From the NCBI GenBank assembly GCA_014925825.1, contig JACGCK010000002.1, positions 186,001 to 250,000 on the forward strand: a DNA stretch of 64,000 bases, written 5' to 3'. Positions within the stretch are counted from its first letter, which is position 1. Each line of letters begins with the position of its first letter. The DNA comes from Pholiota molesta. Lineage: Eukaryota > Basidiomycota > Agaricomycetes > Agaricales > Strophariaceae. Of this stretch, positions 24,909 through 34,729 are shown in pieces. Made by a program: the position numbers and the translations under genes. A model generated the notes under the pieces. That model ran no database searches and had not been told where the DNA came from. It saw only the letters and a program-made list of their open reading frames with translations.

Positions 24909-25867
24909 TTAGAGACCTTTTATGGATTTGATGAATGTTGAGATATTCGTTCTACATTCTAGAGGTTCATCACTCTGCGAGAAGATAGATTCAAATACAG
25001 TAGAAGATTGGTCCGTCTGGATAAAAAGTGTCAGTGTCAGAGATACAGATGGCAATGTTTAATCAAGTACGACTCACTGCCACATCAGAGAACTCTAGAT
25101 CTTGCCATTTTTCATCTTCTTCTGCGCGAATGATATGCAGCATCTCTCTACGCACAGCAGACAGGCCACCTTGCCCTGGGCCATTTTGGTCGTCAGATTT
25201 TCGAGCAGTTACATGCACCTCTCTTAGCTCAGTTGTTCCTTTTTTCTCTTTCTTCGGAGCAACAACAGGCGCGACTTCGTCTGGATCGGGTGGAGGGCCG
25301 TCGTCCGAGTCCGAATCTGAGCCACCACCACCTCTTGATCGTCTATTTTTGCGCGATAGAACATCCAGGTGACTCAGAGTTGGTCGAAACTGATGCGTTT
25401 CACTTATAGGATGCAGATGAAGCTTGCCTGAAAAGCATTGAGAATGGTTACAGATTACTGAGTGATCATAACATACCATCTCTAACGATGCCTAGTACTT
25501 GCGCGCCCCTTTGCGGGATTTCTTCACTTCGCAAACGAACTTCGGACAGCCTGGGCTCTTCATCGTCTCGAAGAGGCTTTTCCTGGTTTTTTTCTCGATC
25601 ATCTTCTATACGACCTGCACCTAAGGTCTTGGATTTTTCGACGTTGTATACTTCTGGGCGTGTGTCAACGGGAACATGTATCTCTAGACGCCGGGCTTGA
25701 GGCTTGTAGCGAGCCGTAATGCGTTTACCATTGAGTATAGCAGATGGAGGAGCTTGGAGAGGACGTGTGAGGAGGGGAAATTGGTGGATGTGGACATTGG
25801 GGACGAGAGCGTCTGAATAGTGGATGGGAAGGACTGAGACAAGCTCGTCGTGTTCGTCAGTGTCCAT
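24909..25867 (-). CDS. RPC37: RNA polymerase III subunit RPC5/Rpc37 (Sin-N domain)
   Basis: Subunit of the Rpc37-Rpc53 (human RPC5-RPC4) heterodimer of RNA polymerase III, involved in initiation, termination and reinitiation at tRNA and 5S genes. Three exons (25867-25477, 25427-25078, 25016-24909) give 282 residues. The N-terminal DELVSVLPIHYSDALVPNVH, followed by QFPLLTRPLQAPP, ARYKPQARRLEIHVPVDT and a later HLHPISETHQFRPTLSHLDV, is the Sin-N / RPC5 pattern; the protein ends KSIKGL. The start is placed at MDTDEHDE; an in-frame extension upstream would read into the neighbouring promoter. An acidic SDSDSDD run lies before the C-terminal helix. Divergent from the membrane-protein gene at 25949, 81 bases between start codons. 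Confidence 0.88.
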
Positions 25868-25948
25868 TTCGCGTAAGAAACGGTCAGGCCGCGAGTGACC
25901 CAAGTACATACGCCACAGCCACACAGCCATCCACTGTCAGCTCCAGCT
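25868..25948. promoter_or_regulatory. Very short bidirectional promoter, RPC37 / membrane-protein gene
   Basis: Only 81 bases separate the two start codons, so both 5' UTRs and core promoters must overlap or be extremely short. GC-rich; no TATA box seen. Confidence 0.55.
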
Positions 25949-27495
25949 ATGATCGTCGATCCTGCCTCAGACACAGACAAGCAGAAACCATTGGCAGAAC
26001 CTGCTTGGCCGTTGGCGGAGGCCTCTGTATCTAATCCTCCGCCTCCACCCTTCGACGCCAGTCCACTGGACCACGAACTAGCGACTCCCCTTATTCATGC
26101 GGATCACCAGGCACTCGGGCCACCCCCAGAGTTCGCTCCATACAAGCCAGAACACTTCGCGCTGGATAATCTCGATGTCGTTTCTCATGATCCTCATTTA
26201 AACTCTGACGGTTCGTTTTGTTTCTTTATGCCCACTCCACTCATGACATGGGCTTACTATATATACAGGCGAAGCACTCTACCGTTTCTTACTCTCAGAA
26301 TCGCAATCACGACCTTCGTATCTCCTACACTGTCGAGGAACTCACAATGAGACAAGATCACGTTGGGTCCAAGAGCGCGATTCACATGGCCATTCGCGTT
26401 CGCGACGAGAAACGTACTCCGAGCATGTCACCGACTTCGACTTTTCCATTGAGATCGTCCCCGAAACGACCGAGGGTCGCGAGCCTATACAATGGTCTGT
26501 AAGGGACGACGAACCTGCATATCGTGGCAAGATGGTACGGGAATACGAGAGGCCGCTATCTTTGGGCCCCAATGCAGAGCAAGGAAAACGTAATCCCACG
26601 AGGAAAGAGGTCAAGAAATACAACGACTGGGTTAAGAACAGGTTTCGGTCGGGATTCCCTCCATGGATACAAGAAGAAGATGTACGCCGTGTCTATTTGG
26701 ATCCATCGGCATTACCACAAATGGATGGATTAAGGTCTTCAAAAACGTTGCGACAGTGGGCAGATGAATATTGTGCAAGTCCAAAACATTTGAAAGAATT
26801 CGTTTATGAGAAGGTTTGTGCAGTGCTTGCTGCTTTTGTGCTGAGACACTCTATTTACCATCAGCCCTTGCCAGGTTCTTTACGGTTGGAATATAGAACA
26901 AATCGAAAGTGCGATCCGTTCTGCTATCAAATCTGCACCCTACAGCGGTTCCCTAGAAGTTAGTATCTACCCCCGTGGATCTAAAATCTACGTACGCCCA
27001 AATAACAAGGTATCACGTATGCTCTCCAGTAAATGGCTCAAGTTCCTATCCATCATTCTACTCATCTTCCCATTCATATGGCTATTCAAACGGTTTCATT
27101 CTCGTGGTGGCGGTCGATGGGAAGTCTGTGGAGGCGCTTATGCGCTAAAACAATGGGTGCCTTTGGAACCTGGAGAGGAAATACCATTAGGAACTGAGTT
27201 GACCGCCGAGGAATTGCCTGCGTACGACCCCATTAACTTGGGACACAACCCTCGTTCGACGACAACGGGCAGCGCTGGCAGTCGTTCTCGGCGGTATATA
27301 CGAACACCGACAGGACCGAAGAAACTCATCGGTAAGAAAGAGGGTGAATGGTTTAGAGCCTGGGAAGGGGCTATTAAGCGCGCCGTTATTGGGAGATATC
27401 AATCCCCAATCCCGCTTCTACCTAGCACTGGTTCTACGTTGGAAGTGGAACTGTTGGATGGTTATAATGAGGGACAGCCCTTGATTGAGTACTGA
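25949..27495 (+). CDS. Conserved-looking single-pass membrane protein, unknown function
   Basis: 475 residues from three exons (25949-26210, 26269-26813, 26875-27495). The N terminus is Pro-rich and acidic. A globular domain follows (EALYRFLLSESQSRPSYLLH ... FDFSIEIVPETTEGREPIQW ... KYNDWVKNRFRSGFPPWIQE ... TLRQWADEYCASPKHLKEF). After it come YGWNIEQIESAIRSAIKS and one clear transmembrane helix, KFLSIILLIFPFIWLFKRF. The C-terminal part is basic and ends LLDGYNEGQPLIEY. Pattern and well-defined exons suggest a real conserved fungal protein, perhaps of the ER or another endomembrane, but no family name is recalled. Shares an 81-base bidirectional promoter with RPC37. Confidence 0.75.
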
Positions 27496-28124
27496 TATCT
27501 GTATGCCTCTCTGACCAGCTAGCAAAGTTACAGAATATACATAGTATTATACAATGTTCGTGTGGGTTGGTATGGGTACTATGTCGTAGTTCAATTTATG
27601 TACACAATTAAGTAGAGGCTGACTATCCTCTCTGTATTGCTAGTTATTTTTTCTTTCTGTCATTCAACCGTTTAACATTTTTAACGTTTAGCTTCATGCC
27701 TGCTTATGACTCTATGTCCGTCGCGTCCTACAAGATCTATCGCTTACCAAAGGTATTTCCGTCACAAGAGTCGCTGTTGAATGCAAATTTCATGTCCATT
27801 GATGACAGCGAAGGTTGAAAGGTGTGTGAATTAAATAATACTGACACGAATAATAAACGAAGTCAAAGGTCTCGATTCCCACTAAGAATGGACTGGATGT
27901 AGTAGTCGGTGATCGACATGTAATCAAATGGGTCTTGTAATTGTCTGAATTGTAATCAATTCTCTAACCATGCCCAGAGCGGTGATATGGTTTGCACCAA
28001 AAGCAAGAGGAAGAAGGAAGCGGCGGACCAGCCACAGGTTCTCATCTGTGTTATGTTGCTCCTCCCTTTCCAGTTCTGGAATCATCGCCTTTTTCCGAAT
28101 AGAATGATTGTGGGTTGGATGAGA
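27496..28124. other. Convergent intergenic region
   Basis: 629 bases between two facing stop codons. AT-rich. A short box at about 27866-27880 weakly resembles a tRNA B box, but no cloverleaf could be formed around it. No gene supported. Confidence 0.45.
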
Positions 28125-30246
28125 TTAGCCAACTTCCGGAAAATTCTGTCGATGCGCATTATTGTAACGAGTGCTTGACACAGTTGGAGTAGCCGGACTA
28201 GATGTCGGGAAATCCTGCTGATTGGGAGATGAGAGGAACTCGAGCATATCGAGTCCCTGAGGTGCTTGCAGGGTCGGAACTTCGTTATGCAGGTATGATC
28301 GCGGAATGGAGAGCATCGAAGAAGTATCTTGATAATCAACCCCGGAATTCGTTAAGCGGTTCAGTGGTTGCGTATCTGCAAATGGATCCATACTATCGTT
28401 TTCACTCTGGGTGGTGATTCGGAGGCTTCTACTTCTAGTAGTCCCAGGAATGCCCGACACAGCATGTTGTTGGTATGGTTGTTGTTTCCGTCCCTCCCTA
28501 TCCACTAAGTCATTGGCGGCTCGAGCAATTGCTGTGCATGTCACTGGATGCTGAAGAAGGGCGTCTCGTTCATGTCTATGAACAACACGTCCAAAACTAT
28601 GAATAGCGAGTAGGGAGATAATGCACCCTTCAAAGAAGATCAGGAAAGGGTTTAAAGCAGTGATATAGGCACATGAAGAAACTCACAATTCAAGGCGATC
28701 CACCCTGTAACACTAAGGCCGTTTTTTACATTGACTCCAACCATAACAAGTACTGCTACAATGACGCAATTGAAGGTGATAAAAGTCGTATAAAGAAGCT
28801 TAGAGAGAAATTTTCAGCACCAGGGGCGCCTATTATATTGTTGCGTCGCGCACCTCATCTTTCATCACTTTTCGGAAGAGTTCCATTCGTGGTATAAGCC
28901 GGCTGAACTTGCTCGTCGAAGAAGGTGCCAAAGAGTTCGGACGGACTTGCGTATCGATTTTTTCCTGTGCAGTGGCAGAAGACGACGGGGTTTTAAATTT
29001 CTGGAAAAATCCCTTGACAGTGTTGATATGATTTTTTTGGTTCTGGACCTTGGCATTGAGCTTTGCGCCGGAAGTATCTGTGGCTTCTTGATTGTTGGGT
29101 ACATAATCCCACCATCCTCGTCGAGTTGTCTGAGAATCGTCGACTGGGTCTGCTGGAAATTCAATGGGAAGGTCATCCATTGACAGTTCGATTGAAATTC
29201 GTCCCCTGGCATCTGGCGATCCTCGCGATTTCCAGCAAACATATACGACTAAAGTAAACGTTTATAAGAAATGATCTGTAAAGGGAATAGAAAGACCTAC
29301 AACAGCAACATATAAACAGGGATTCTGAGAATTGAAGAATGACAAAATAGCGAGTAAATCGTAAATCATCTGTGCGTATGCAGCTGCCTGTTGCAGACTT
29401 TAATATGCCATCTAATTATTGATTTGTTCAGATCTGACCTGTCAAGCGATGCACTCCTCGCGTTTGAATAACGTCGAGGACCACCACTGCCGCGGATCCT
29501 AGCTGGAACAATCCGAGGATAACAGGGATAAAGCGGGCGTTCTTCATGCATTTATATACTTTGACACCCAGAATAACGGTTATCTACAAACAAATGGTGT
29601 TTAGATGAAACGGAGAAGAATATTACAGGTAAGCTCACCAAAAGGGCGAGAGAAGTAGCACCGCATACGCATGAGAGGATAACAACACTATGGAACCGTG
29701 AGCCATTTTCTTTTAGATCGCGTGCAATATTGACACTTACAACTTGCAAGATATCTTCTCGTTGAAATACGTTAATATGATCGGGGCAAGCGAAACGGGG
29801 GCTAATATTTGGCTGAGAAATAACACATAAAAGAGCATCTTCTTCTTGACCTTGCCACGGCGAAGATAATCACCTGAGACAAGAATGTTTCTTGCGAATA
29901 CCATCATAAGGGCGCCCATAATTAGCAAGCCAACGTTGGCATCTCGAAGGTCGTCGTTAAATGGTGTGGTGAGGAGGGAGCCATCGGGAAGGGTAGAATA
30001 GATGGGAACAAATGCCTCAATGGAGGCTGGGGCGTAGAATGCATTGAAATCAGGTATGATTATGGCCGTCGATAGCTGGACGACTAGTTTGTTTGGGGGA
30101 CATTCTGTTGGTGAGGGGGTGATTCGAGGTAGGAGGATATACGGAGAAGCGAATGTCGGGGTTGGATCAACGGGTAATGAACTCCCAGTCGCAGAAACAG
30201 AGGACTCGATTGCCTGAAGGCTGTCTAGTGGGTAGGTTGAAGTCAT
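28125..30246 (-). CDS. Multi-pass membrane protein with phospho-type tail, unknown function
   Basis: The N-terminal exon carries a Ser/Thr/Pro-rich probably extracellular part (TYPLDSLQAIESSVSATGSS) and then hydrophobic segments: ANVGLLIMGALMMVFARNIL, MLFYVLFLSQILAPVSLAPI, VVILSCVCGATSLALL, ITVILGVKV, FIPVILGLFQLGSAAVVVLD, MIYDLLAILSFF and LYVAVVVYVCW. A long Ser/Pro-rich cytoplasmic segment follows, then FGRVVHRHERDALLQHP and a C-terminal tail rich in Ser, Asp and Gln, ending RQNFPEVG. The start is uncertain: the first ATG in frame is at 30246, an open frame continues upstream to about 30345, and a missed 5' exon with a signal peptide is possible. One junction (near 29430-29380) did not keep phase with the splice sites I could see. 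No family recognised. Confidence 0.6.
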
Positions 30247-31007
30247 TGGAAAAAGGATGGATGAAAGCGGCGAATCAACACCGGATAGTGGACGGAACGT
30301 AGAATTGGAAAGGTCAAAGCGCCAGCTTCGTCGAAAATGCAAAGGCGATGTCTACCATGTCCGCGTCCGCACTGCGATTCTTGGTTAATGGTTGGAAGAT
30401 GGAATCACAAAGGTTCGGTGAGAGGACAGCTTGGAAGCCATGACTATACTTGGCTATGTCGTTAGCCAGCTGACTCCTGAGTGCATTGTTAGAAGATCGT
30501 CAATTATGATCATGGGATAATGCCAGGATAAGGGGTGTCCGGTCATATTGAAGCTTGACGAGGGTTGTAGGGGTGTATTAAGTGGAGACGGTAACCAGGA
30601 CTAATTGAAAAGTCAGATTGGCATGTCAATATTGTCGCATAGGAAGGGTACCTGTGAAATATTTAAGTTGCCCATCAGATTTAGCACTCATCAGCAGATG
30701 GAGTATGCGTTCGGGAGCCTCCGCGAGTTCGAGAGGCGTCCTGCATATTTGCTGCGTACACTTGTTGCCTGGCAAACCCACCGTAGTCGCCGAGTTGTCG
30801 CCGAGCCAAGTAACAATTGAGATGCACCCACCGGGCGGACCGCTCTTGTGATCAAATCGTGGGCGTAGTGCTGTGTAGTGGCCCCGAGCACTTACGTAAG
30901 CAGCTACAAATTTACACTACTCGCACATCTTATGCGCCCAGTCGTGCGCAAATAGTGTAGACTTGTTCAGCTCATCTTCCTTTAAGAATTCAAATCAGAA
31001 TAATCCA
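30247..31007. promoter_or_regulatory. Divergent upstream region
   Basis: About 760 bases between the membrane-protein gene (minus) and FAP7 (plus). Part may be 5' exon of the former. Small overlapping open frames (30605-30890) on both strands lack any family signal and are left out. Confidence 0.35.
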
Positions 31008-31641
31008 ATGGCGAAAGGACCGATCATCATATTGACAGGAACACCTGGGACTGGCAAATCCACACACGCATCCTTTCTTGTCAACGAATCACCTGTTCCC
31101 CTAAAACACATCAACGTGAGCGAATGGGTAAAGGAACGAGGATTATATGAGAAATACGACGAAGAATGGCAGACCTACACTGTAGACGAAGATAGGGTAT
31201 GTCTTTGCATAGATACTCTACACCATTTAATACAATGATATCGACAGCTGCTTGACGACCTCGAGCCTTTGGTTGCGGAAGGCGGACTTATTCTCGACTG
31301 GCACACTTGCGAGGCATTTCCAGAGCGTTGGGCTGATCTGGTGGTCGTCCTGCGGTGCGATCATACTAGACTATGGGAACGCCTAGAAAACAGGTTTGTT
31401 GGTTAATTGCATGATCCAGCCAAGCACCGCTCAACAATCTCCATAGAGGATATCCGCTCAAAAAGATCCAGGAAAACAATGAGGCAGAGATCATGCAAGT
31501 AGTGCTAGAAGAGGCTCGGTCTTCATATACGCCTGAAATCATCGTCGAATGGAAAGCGAAAGCATGGAGCAGCTCGAATCAAACGTCGCGCGGATAGTGG
31601 ATTGGATTAATTCGTGGCTGAAAAATCAAGAAAGCAGCTAG
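31008..31641 (+). CDS. FAP7: Adenylate kinase-like ATPase Fap7 (AK6/hCINAP), frameshifted near the end
   Basis: Nuclear AK6-type NMP kinase/ATPase required for late 20S pre-rRNA cleavage in 40S assembly. Exons 31008-31196, 31248-31393 and 31447 onward. Visible: P-loop GTPGTGKST, NMP-binding ERGLYEKYDEEWQTY, DWHTCEAFPERWADLVVVLR containing the Walker-B-like DWHTC, LWERLENRGYP and the helix IQENNEAEIMQVVLEEAR. The frame as written stops at 31595-31597 (161 residues). From about 31550 the family C terminus (SMEQLESNVARIVDWI and beyond, stop 31639-31641) continues in the next frame, so one base is missing, most simply a T in the GAATGG context. The catalytic core is untouched. Probably a sequence error; if real, the C-terminal helix is replaced. 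Confidence 0.87.
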
Positions 31642-32076
31642 TGGACCAAATGAAAAAAAACACGTACCGAGAAGCAGTGGGTGATAGCCGCCACTGCCGT
31701 TCGTTTGCTTTCATATATCTTCTGTCGTGTAATGCGTTCTTCCAAGCTGCCTTTCCACAAAATTTGGCATATATGGCCAGATGTCGAAAAGGAACTATCA
31801 TTGCACTCAAATTGAGAGACTCATTTACAACAGCTATCCAGCGGTGGCAAGTACTTACTGACGATGCCATCTTACATCATTCGAGTCTTACGCGTTGCTT
31901 ACGCGCCACAAAGACAGATTGACGTTACGTAACCATCAGAGGCACTCATGCCTCGTGCATCATGGGCCACGCTCTTGAGCTTGAACTGCCAGTGTTATTT
32001 AATTTGCCTTTCCAACTGTACTCAAACACTCTCATGCTTAGTCGCTTTCTTTTGTCCAGAATCGCATGCTAGCTTC
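31642..32076. promoter_or_regulatory. Intergenic region upstream of cyclin H
   Basis: 435 bases. An open frame continuous with CCL1 begins at 31948 with an upstream ATG, but its residues are unlike cyclin H N termini. No other gene seen. Confidence 0.4.
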
Positions 32077-33296
32077 ATGTCTGCAACCCCCGTGAACGAT
32101 CTCGCTCCTTTCGATAACAAACTTCCCTTATACGAAGCCAGTACACAATGCAAGAACTGGAGGTATTCCATCGAACGACTGGTTCACATTCGTGCTACCC
32201 TCAACGAGGCAGCCGTGGCAGCTATTCGGATAAAGATTGAAACCGATGAAGTGCGTGTTCCTGGCCTTTATCTTCCTGTTTTCAACTTGACTCCGAGTTT
32301 TAGCCAGGATCGTCGAAGGACGTTTCTTTCTTAACCCCAGATGATGAGGTCTTACTGGTTAAGCTTTACATCACCAAAATCAGTCAGCTTTGCGGATTCT
32401 TTCGATTCCCAGAGGAGGTAGAGGCGACTGCTGTCACCTATCTCAAGCGATTCTATCTACAAAACACAGTCATGGATTGGCATCCCAAAAACGTCATGTA
32501 AGCGAGCACTCGTGTTACTTCATTTCCGTCTTGGCTAACGCGAGGTGGCCATCAGGCTGACAGCTTTATTTCTTGCGGCCAAAACAACCAACAACCCTAT
32601 TTCATTGGAGAATTATACATCTCATATACCGAAAACGGCGGCTAGCGATGTCCTTGACCTTGAGTTTCTCGTTGCTCAAAGTCTTGGGTTTGAATTCGCC
32701 GTGTGGCACGCACATAGAGCGCTCTGGGGCATTTGGCTTGATATTCAAGTACGTTTCTGTTTTTTGCTATCGTTGTTATTCGGGAATCAACGCCCTTACA
32801 TAGAACCTTCCGAATGTAACACAAGAACTCACATCCGAGGTGTATGACACTGCACTCAATAATGTTCGTGCTTCTCGACTGACAGATGCCGAGTTGATTT
32901 ACACACCCTCGCAAATCGCTCTTGCCGCAATCTCGCTGGTTGTTCCCGAAATAACGTTCCAATGGGTAGCAATGAAGCAACTAACCGGGTCCACAAGCCT
33001 TGCAATGTCCTGGATGACATCAAGGCGATGATTACTGCCACGGCCATCCCCCAGATGTCGAATCTGTCCGCGAGGTGGATAGAAGGCTCAAACTGTGCAA
33101 GAATCCCGAGAAGGTGGTTGGCAGCAGAGCTTATCTTGCTCGGAAAAAGGAGGAAGAAAGAATTGCTAAAGAAAAACGCAGTAAAAAGGCTGAGCTCCAG
33201 AAAGGAATAGATGAACAGGATCCTTTTGGCAATCCGTTGGCTCAGAAGAGAGGTCTAGTTGATTATGACGACGACGACGATGATGATGATGACTGA
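32077..33296 (+). CDS. CCL1: Cyclin H (TFIIH kinase subunit Ccl1), with two one-base frame breaks
   Basis: Regulatory subunit of the CDK-activating kinase of TFIIH, which phosphorylates the RNA polymerase II tail. Exons 32077-32250, 32304-32497, 32556-32748 and 32804-33296. The N terminus has the cyclin H feature LYEASTQCKNWRYSIERL; cyclin box 1 spans LYITKISQLCGFFRFPEEVE to LTALFLAAKTTNNP and box 2 contains LDLEFLVAQSLGFEFAVWHA and YTPSQIALAAISLVVP. In the last exon the family sequence runs through three frames: up to FQW, then SNEATNRVHKPCNVLDDIKA, then DVESVREVDRRLKLCKNPEK to the Asp-rich end. The breaks fall in a G run (32964-32966) and a C run (33048-33052), each one base short. The N-terminal two thirds are intact. 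An upstream in-frame ATG at 31948 is rejected. Confidence 0.85.
33267..33293 (+). repeat. Nine-codon Asp run at the end of CCL1
   Basis: GAC/GAT trinucleotide tract encoding nine aspartates right before the cyclin H stop codon. Short acidic tails like this vary in length by slippage. Confidence 0.8.
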
Positions 33297-33754
33297 ATAT
33301 CTGGATGTGAAATAATTTATCTTTGTATCACTTATACTTGTATTCTAGACAACTGTCTTGCAATGCACGGCAGCTTTATACACACGAGGAGCATGCCAGG
33401 ATATCCCATTTCACCTTCCTCAGATTTGAGAGCCTCATGTTGTTTAGTGCTAAAAAAACACAACGAGTACTTATGATACGGTTCGAAATGAGAATGATAA
33501 CTTGTTGTGATTAATCTTGCAGATACAGGCAAATTTTTGGACAAAAATGTATTCCTGCTAAAGCATTAGCTATGTATCTCCAAATAACACTGCTGTTTGA
33601 AGGTTTATGTGACAGGAACGGTTGATGTTGGCTACAAATTGACCTCTTCCAAATGTAGGGCGCAATTGGAGAGGCTTCGAAAGAGCCGTGCAGAGAGGAC
33701 GAAGAAAACAGGCTGGACGATTGACGGAAGAAAAACGTATATTGCAAGGGTAGT
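33297..33754. other. Convergent 3' region
   Basis: 458 bases between the facing ends of CCL1 and the DUF1764 gene. No coding or RNA feature supported. Confidence 0.4.
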
Positions 33755-34407
33755 TCAAAAACCTTTTTGTGTATGTATGAGTCAAGGTGACAAGATTGAA
33801 AATGAAAGAGACTTACAACAGTCGCAATCAAATGGACATAAGGGTGTGTCTGAACCCGAGTTGCAGTGAAAAGTAAGAAATAATGGACGCACAGTGGCTC
33901 ACCGCCGCCTTCGTCGCCTATACCAAGCTCGTCTTCTTTATATACGAGCCATCCTTCTTCCGTCTTACGACCTAAAGAGAGGTTATGGTTATGATAAGGC
34001 TATACAAAAGTTGAAGGAGGAAACTCACGATCGGAAGTGCCTCTGGAATCTTTGAACGCGGCATCAGCATCGACTGCCTTCTTACTGCGAGATTTCGAGG
34101 CTTTGGCCTCTTCGGAGGGCTTGGGCTGGTCACCCTTGTGACGTTTTAAAGGACCTGATAAATGATGAGATGTGTCGAGAACGGTCTCGGGCGCTGGACG
34201 TTTTTTCGAGGACGAAGACGCTACTGGCGACGCGTCGTGAGATGCGAGATCGTTTGGAACAGCATCAGAGACGTCTTCCTTTTTCTTTTTCTTCTTCTTC
34301 TTGTCTTTCTTGTTAGAAAGATTCGAAGAAGAAGGGGCGATTTTGGGGGCGGACACGGACGCTTTCCCTTTGGCTTTGCCCGCAAAGATGTCGTCGATCT
34401 CAGACAT
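33755..34407 (-). CDS. DUF1764 family protein
   Basis: 162 residues from four exons (34407-34029, 33971-33903, 33849-33817, 33762-33755), the last only eight bases. The family signature is complete: MSEIDDIFAGK at the start, FKDSRGTSDRKTEEGWLVY, DELGIGDEGGDTPLCPFDCD and a final CCF. Splicing the tiny last exon is what restores the CCF ending, which supports the model. The middle is Lys/Ser-rich (KKDKKKKKKKKED, KKRPAPE), probably a nuclear or nucleolar signal. DUF1764 proteins occur across eukaryotes and have no established biochemical role; the clustered C-terminal cysteines could bind metal (inference). Confidence 0.9.
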
Positions 34408-34729
34408 GTGTGTGTGGACGGCGCTGAAAAAATGTGACTATAAATCACGGGTCACGTTATGTGACATGGGTATGACAAAGTGCCACGGATCCGCTTGATC
34501 GCAAGCCGCTGAGCCGTGCTCGGTGCAGGGAATATCTCGGGGATGGTGAAAGATGAATAGGATATACGGTGGATGAGAAATAAGATACAGGGGCTGGAGA
34601 GAGAGAGAGGGAGGAAGAGGATGTAGGGCTGAGAAGGGATTGTGTGTGAGTATTTGAGCGGCGGGTTGTTTGTCAGATGTGGCCCAGCACCTTGCCAGCA
34701 TTCGTGGCTATTTCTTTTTGAGATTGAGG
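34408..34729. promoter_or_regulatory. Divergent promoter, DUF1764 gene / SWI1
   Basis: 322 bases between divergent start codons with a purine-rich GAGAGAGAGAGGGAGG tract near 34599-34616. The position of the SWI1 start within or next to this region is less certain than the DUF1764 start. Confidence 0.4.

Noticed and set aside
27860..27890. tRNA B-box-like sequence GGTCTCGATTCC
   Set aside because: No acceptor stem, anticodon arm or A box could be placed around it on either strand.
30605..30890. Overlapping small open frames on both strands
   Set aside because: No conserved motif, no splice context and no start context; probably chance.
31948..32076. Upstream in-frame ATG for cyclin H
   Set aside because: The extension reads unlike any cyclin H N terminus; MSATPVNDLAPFDNKLPLYE is the natural start.
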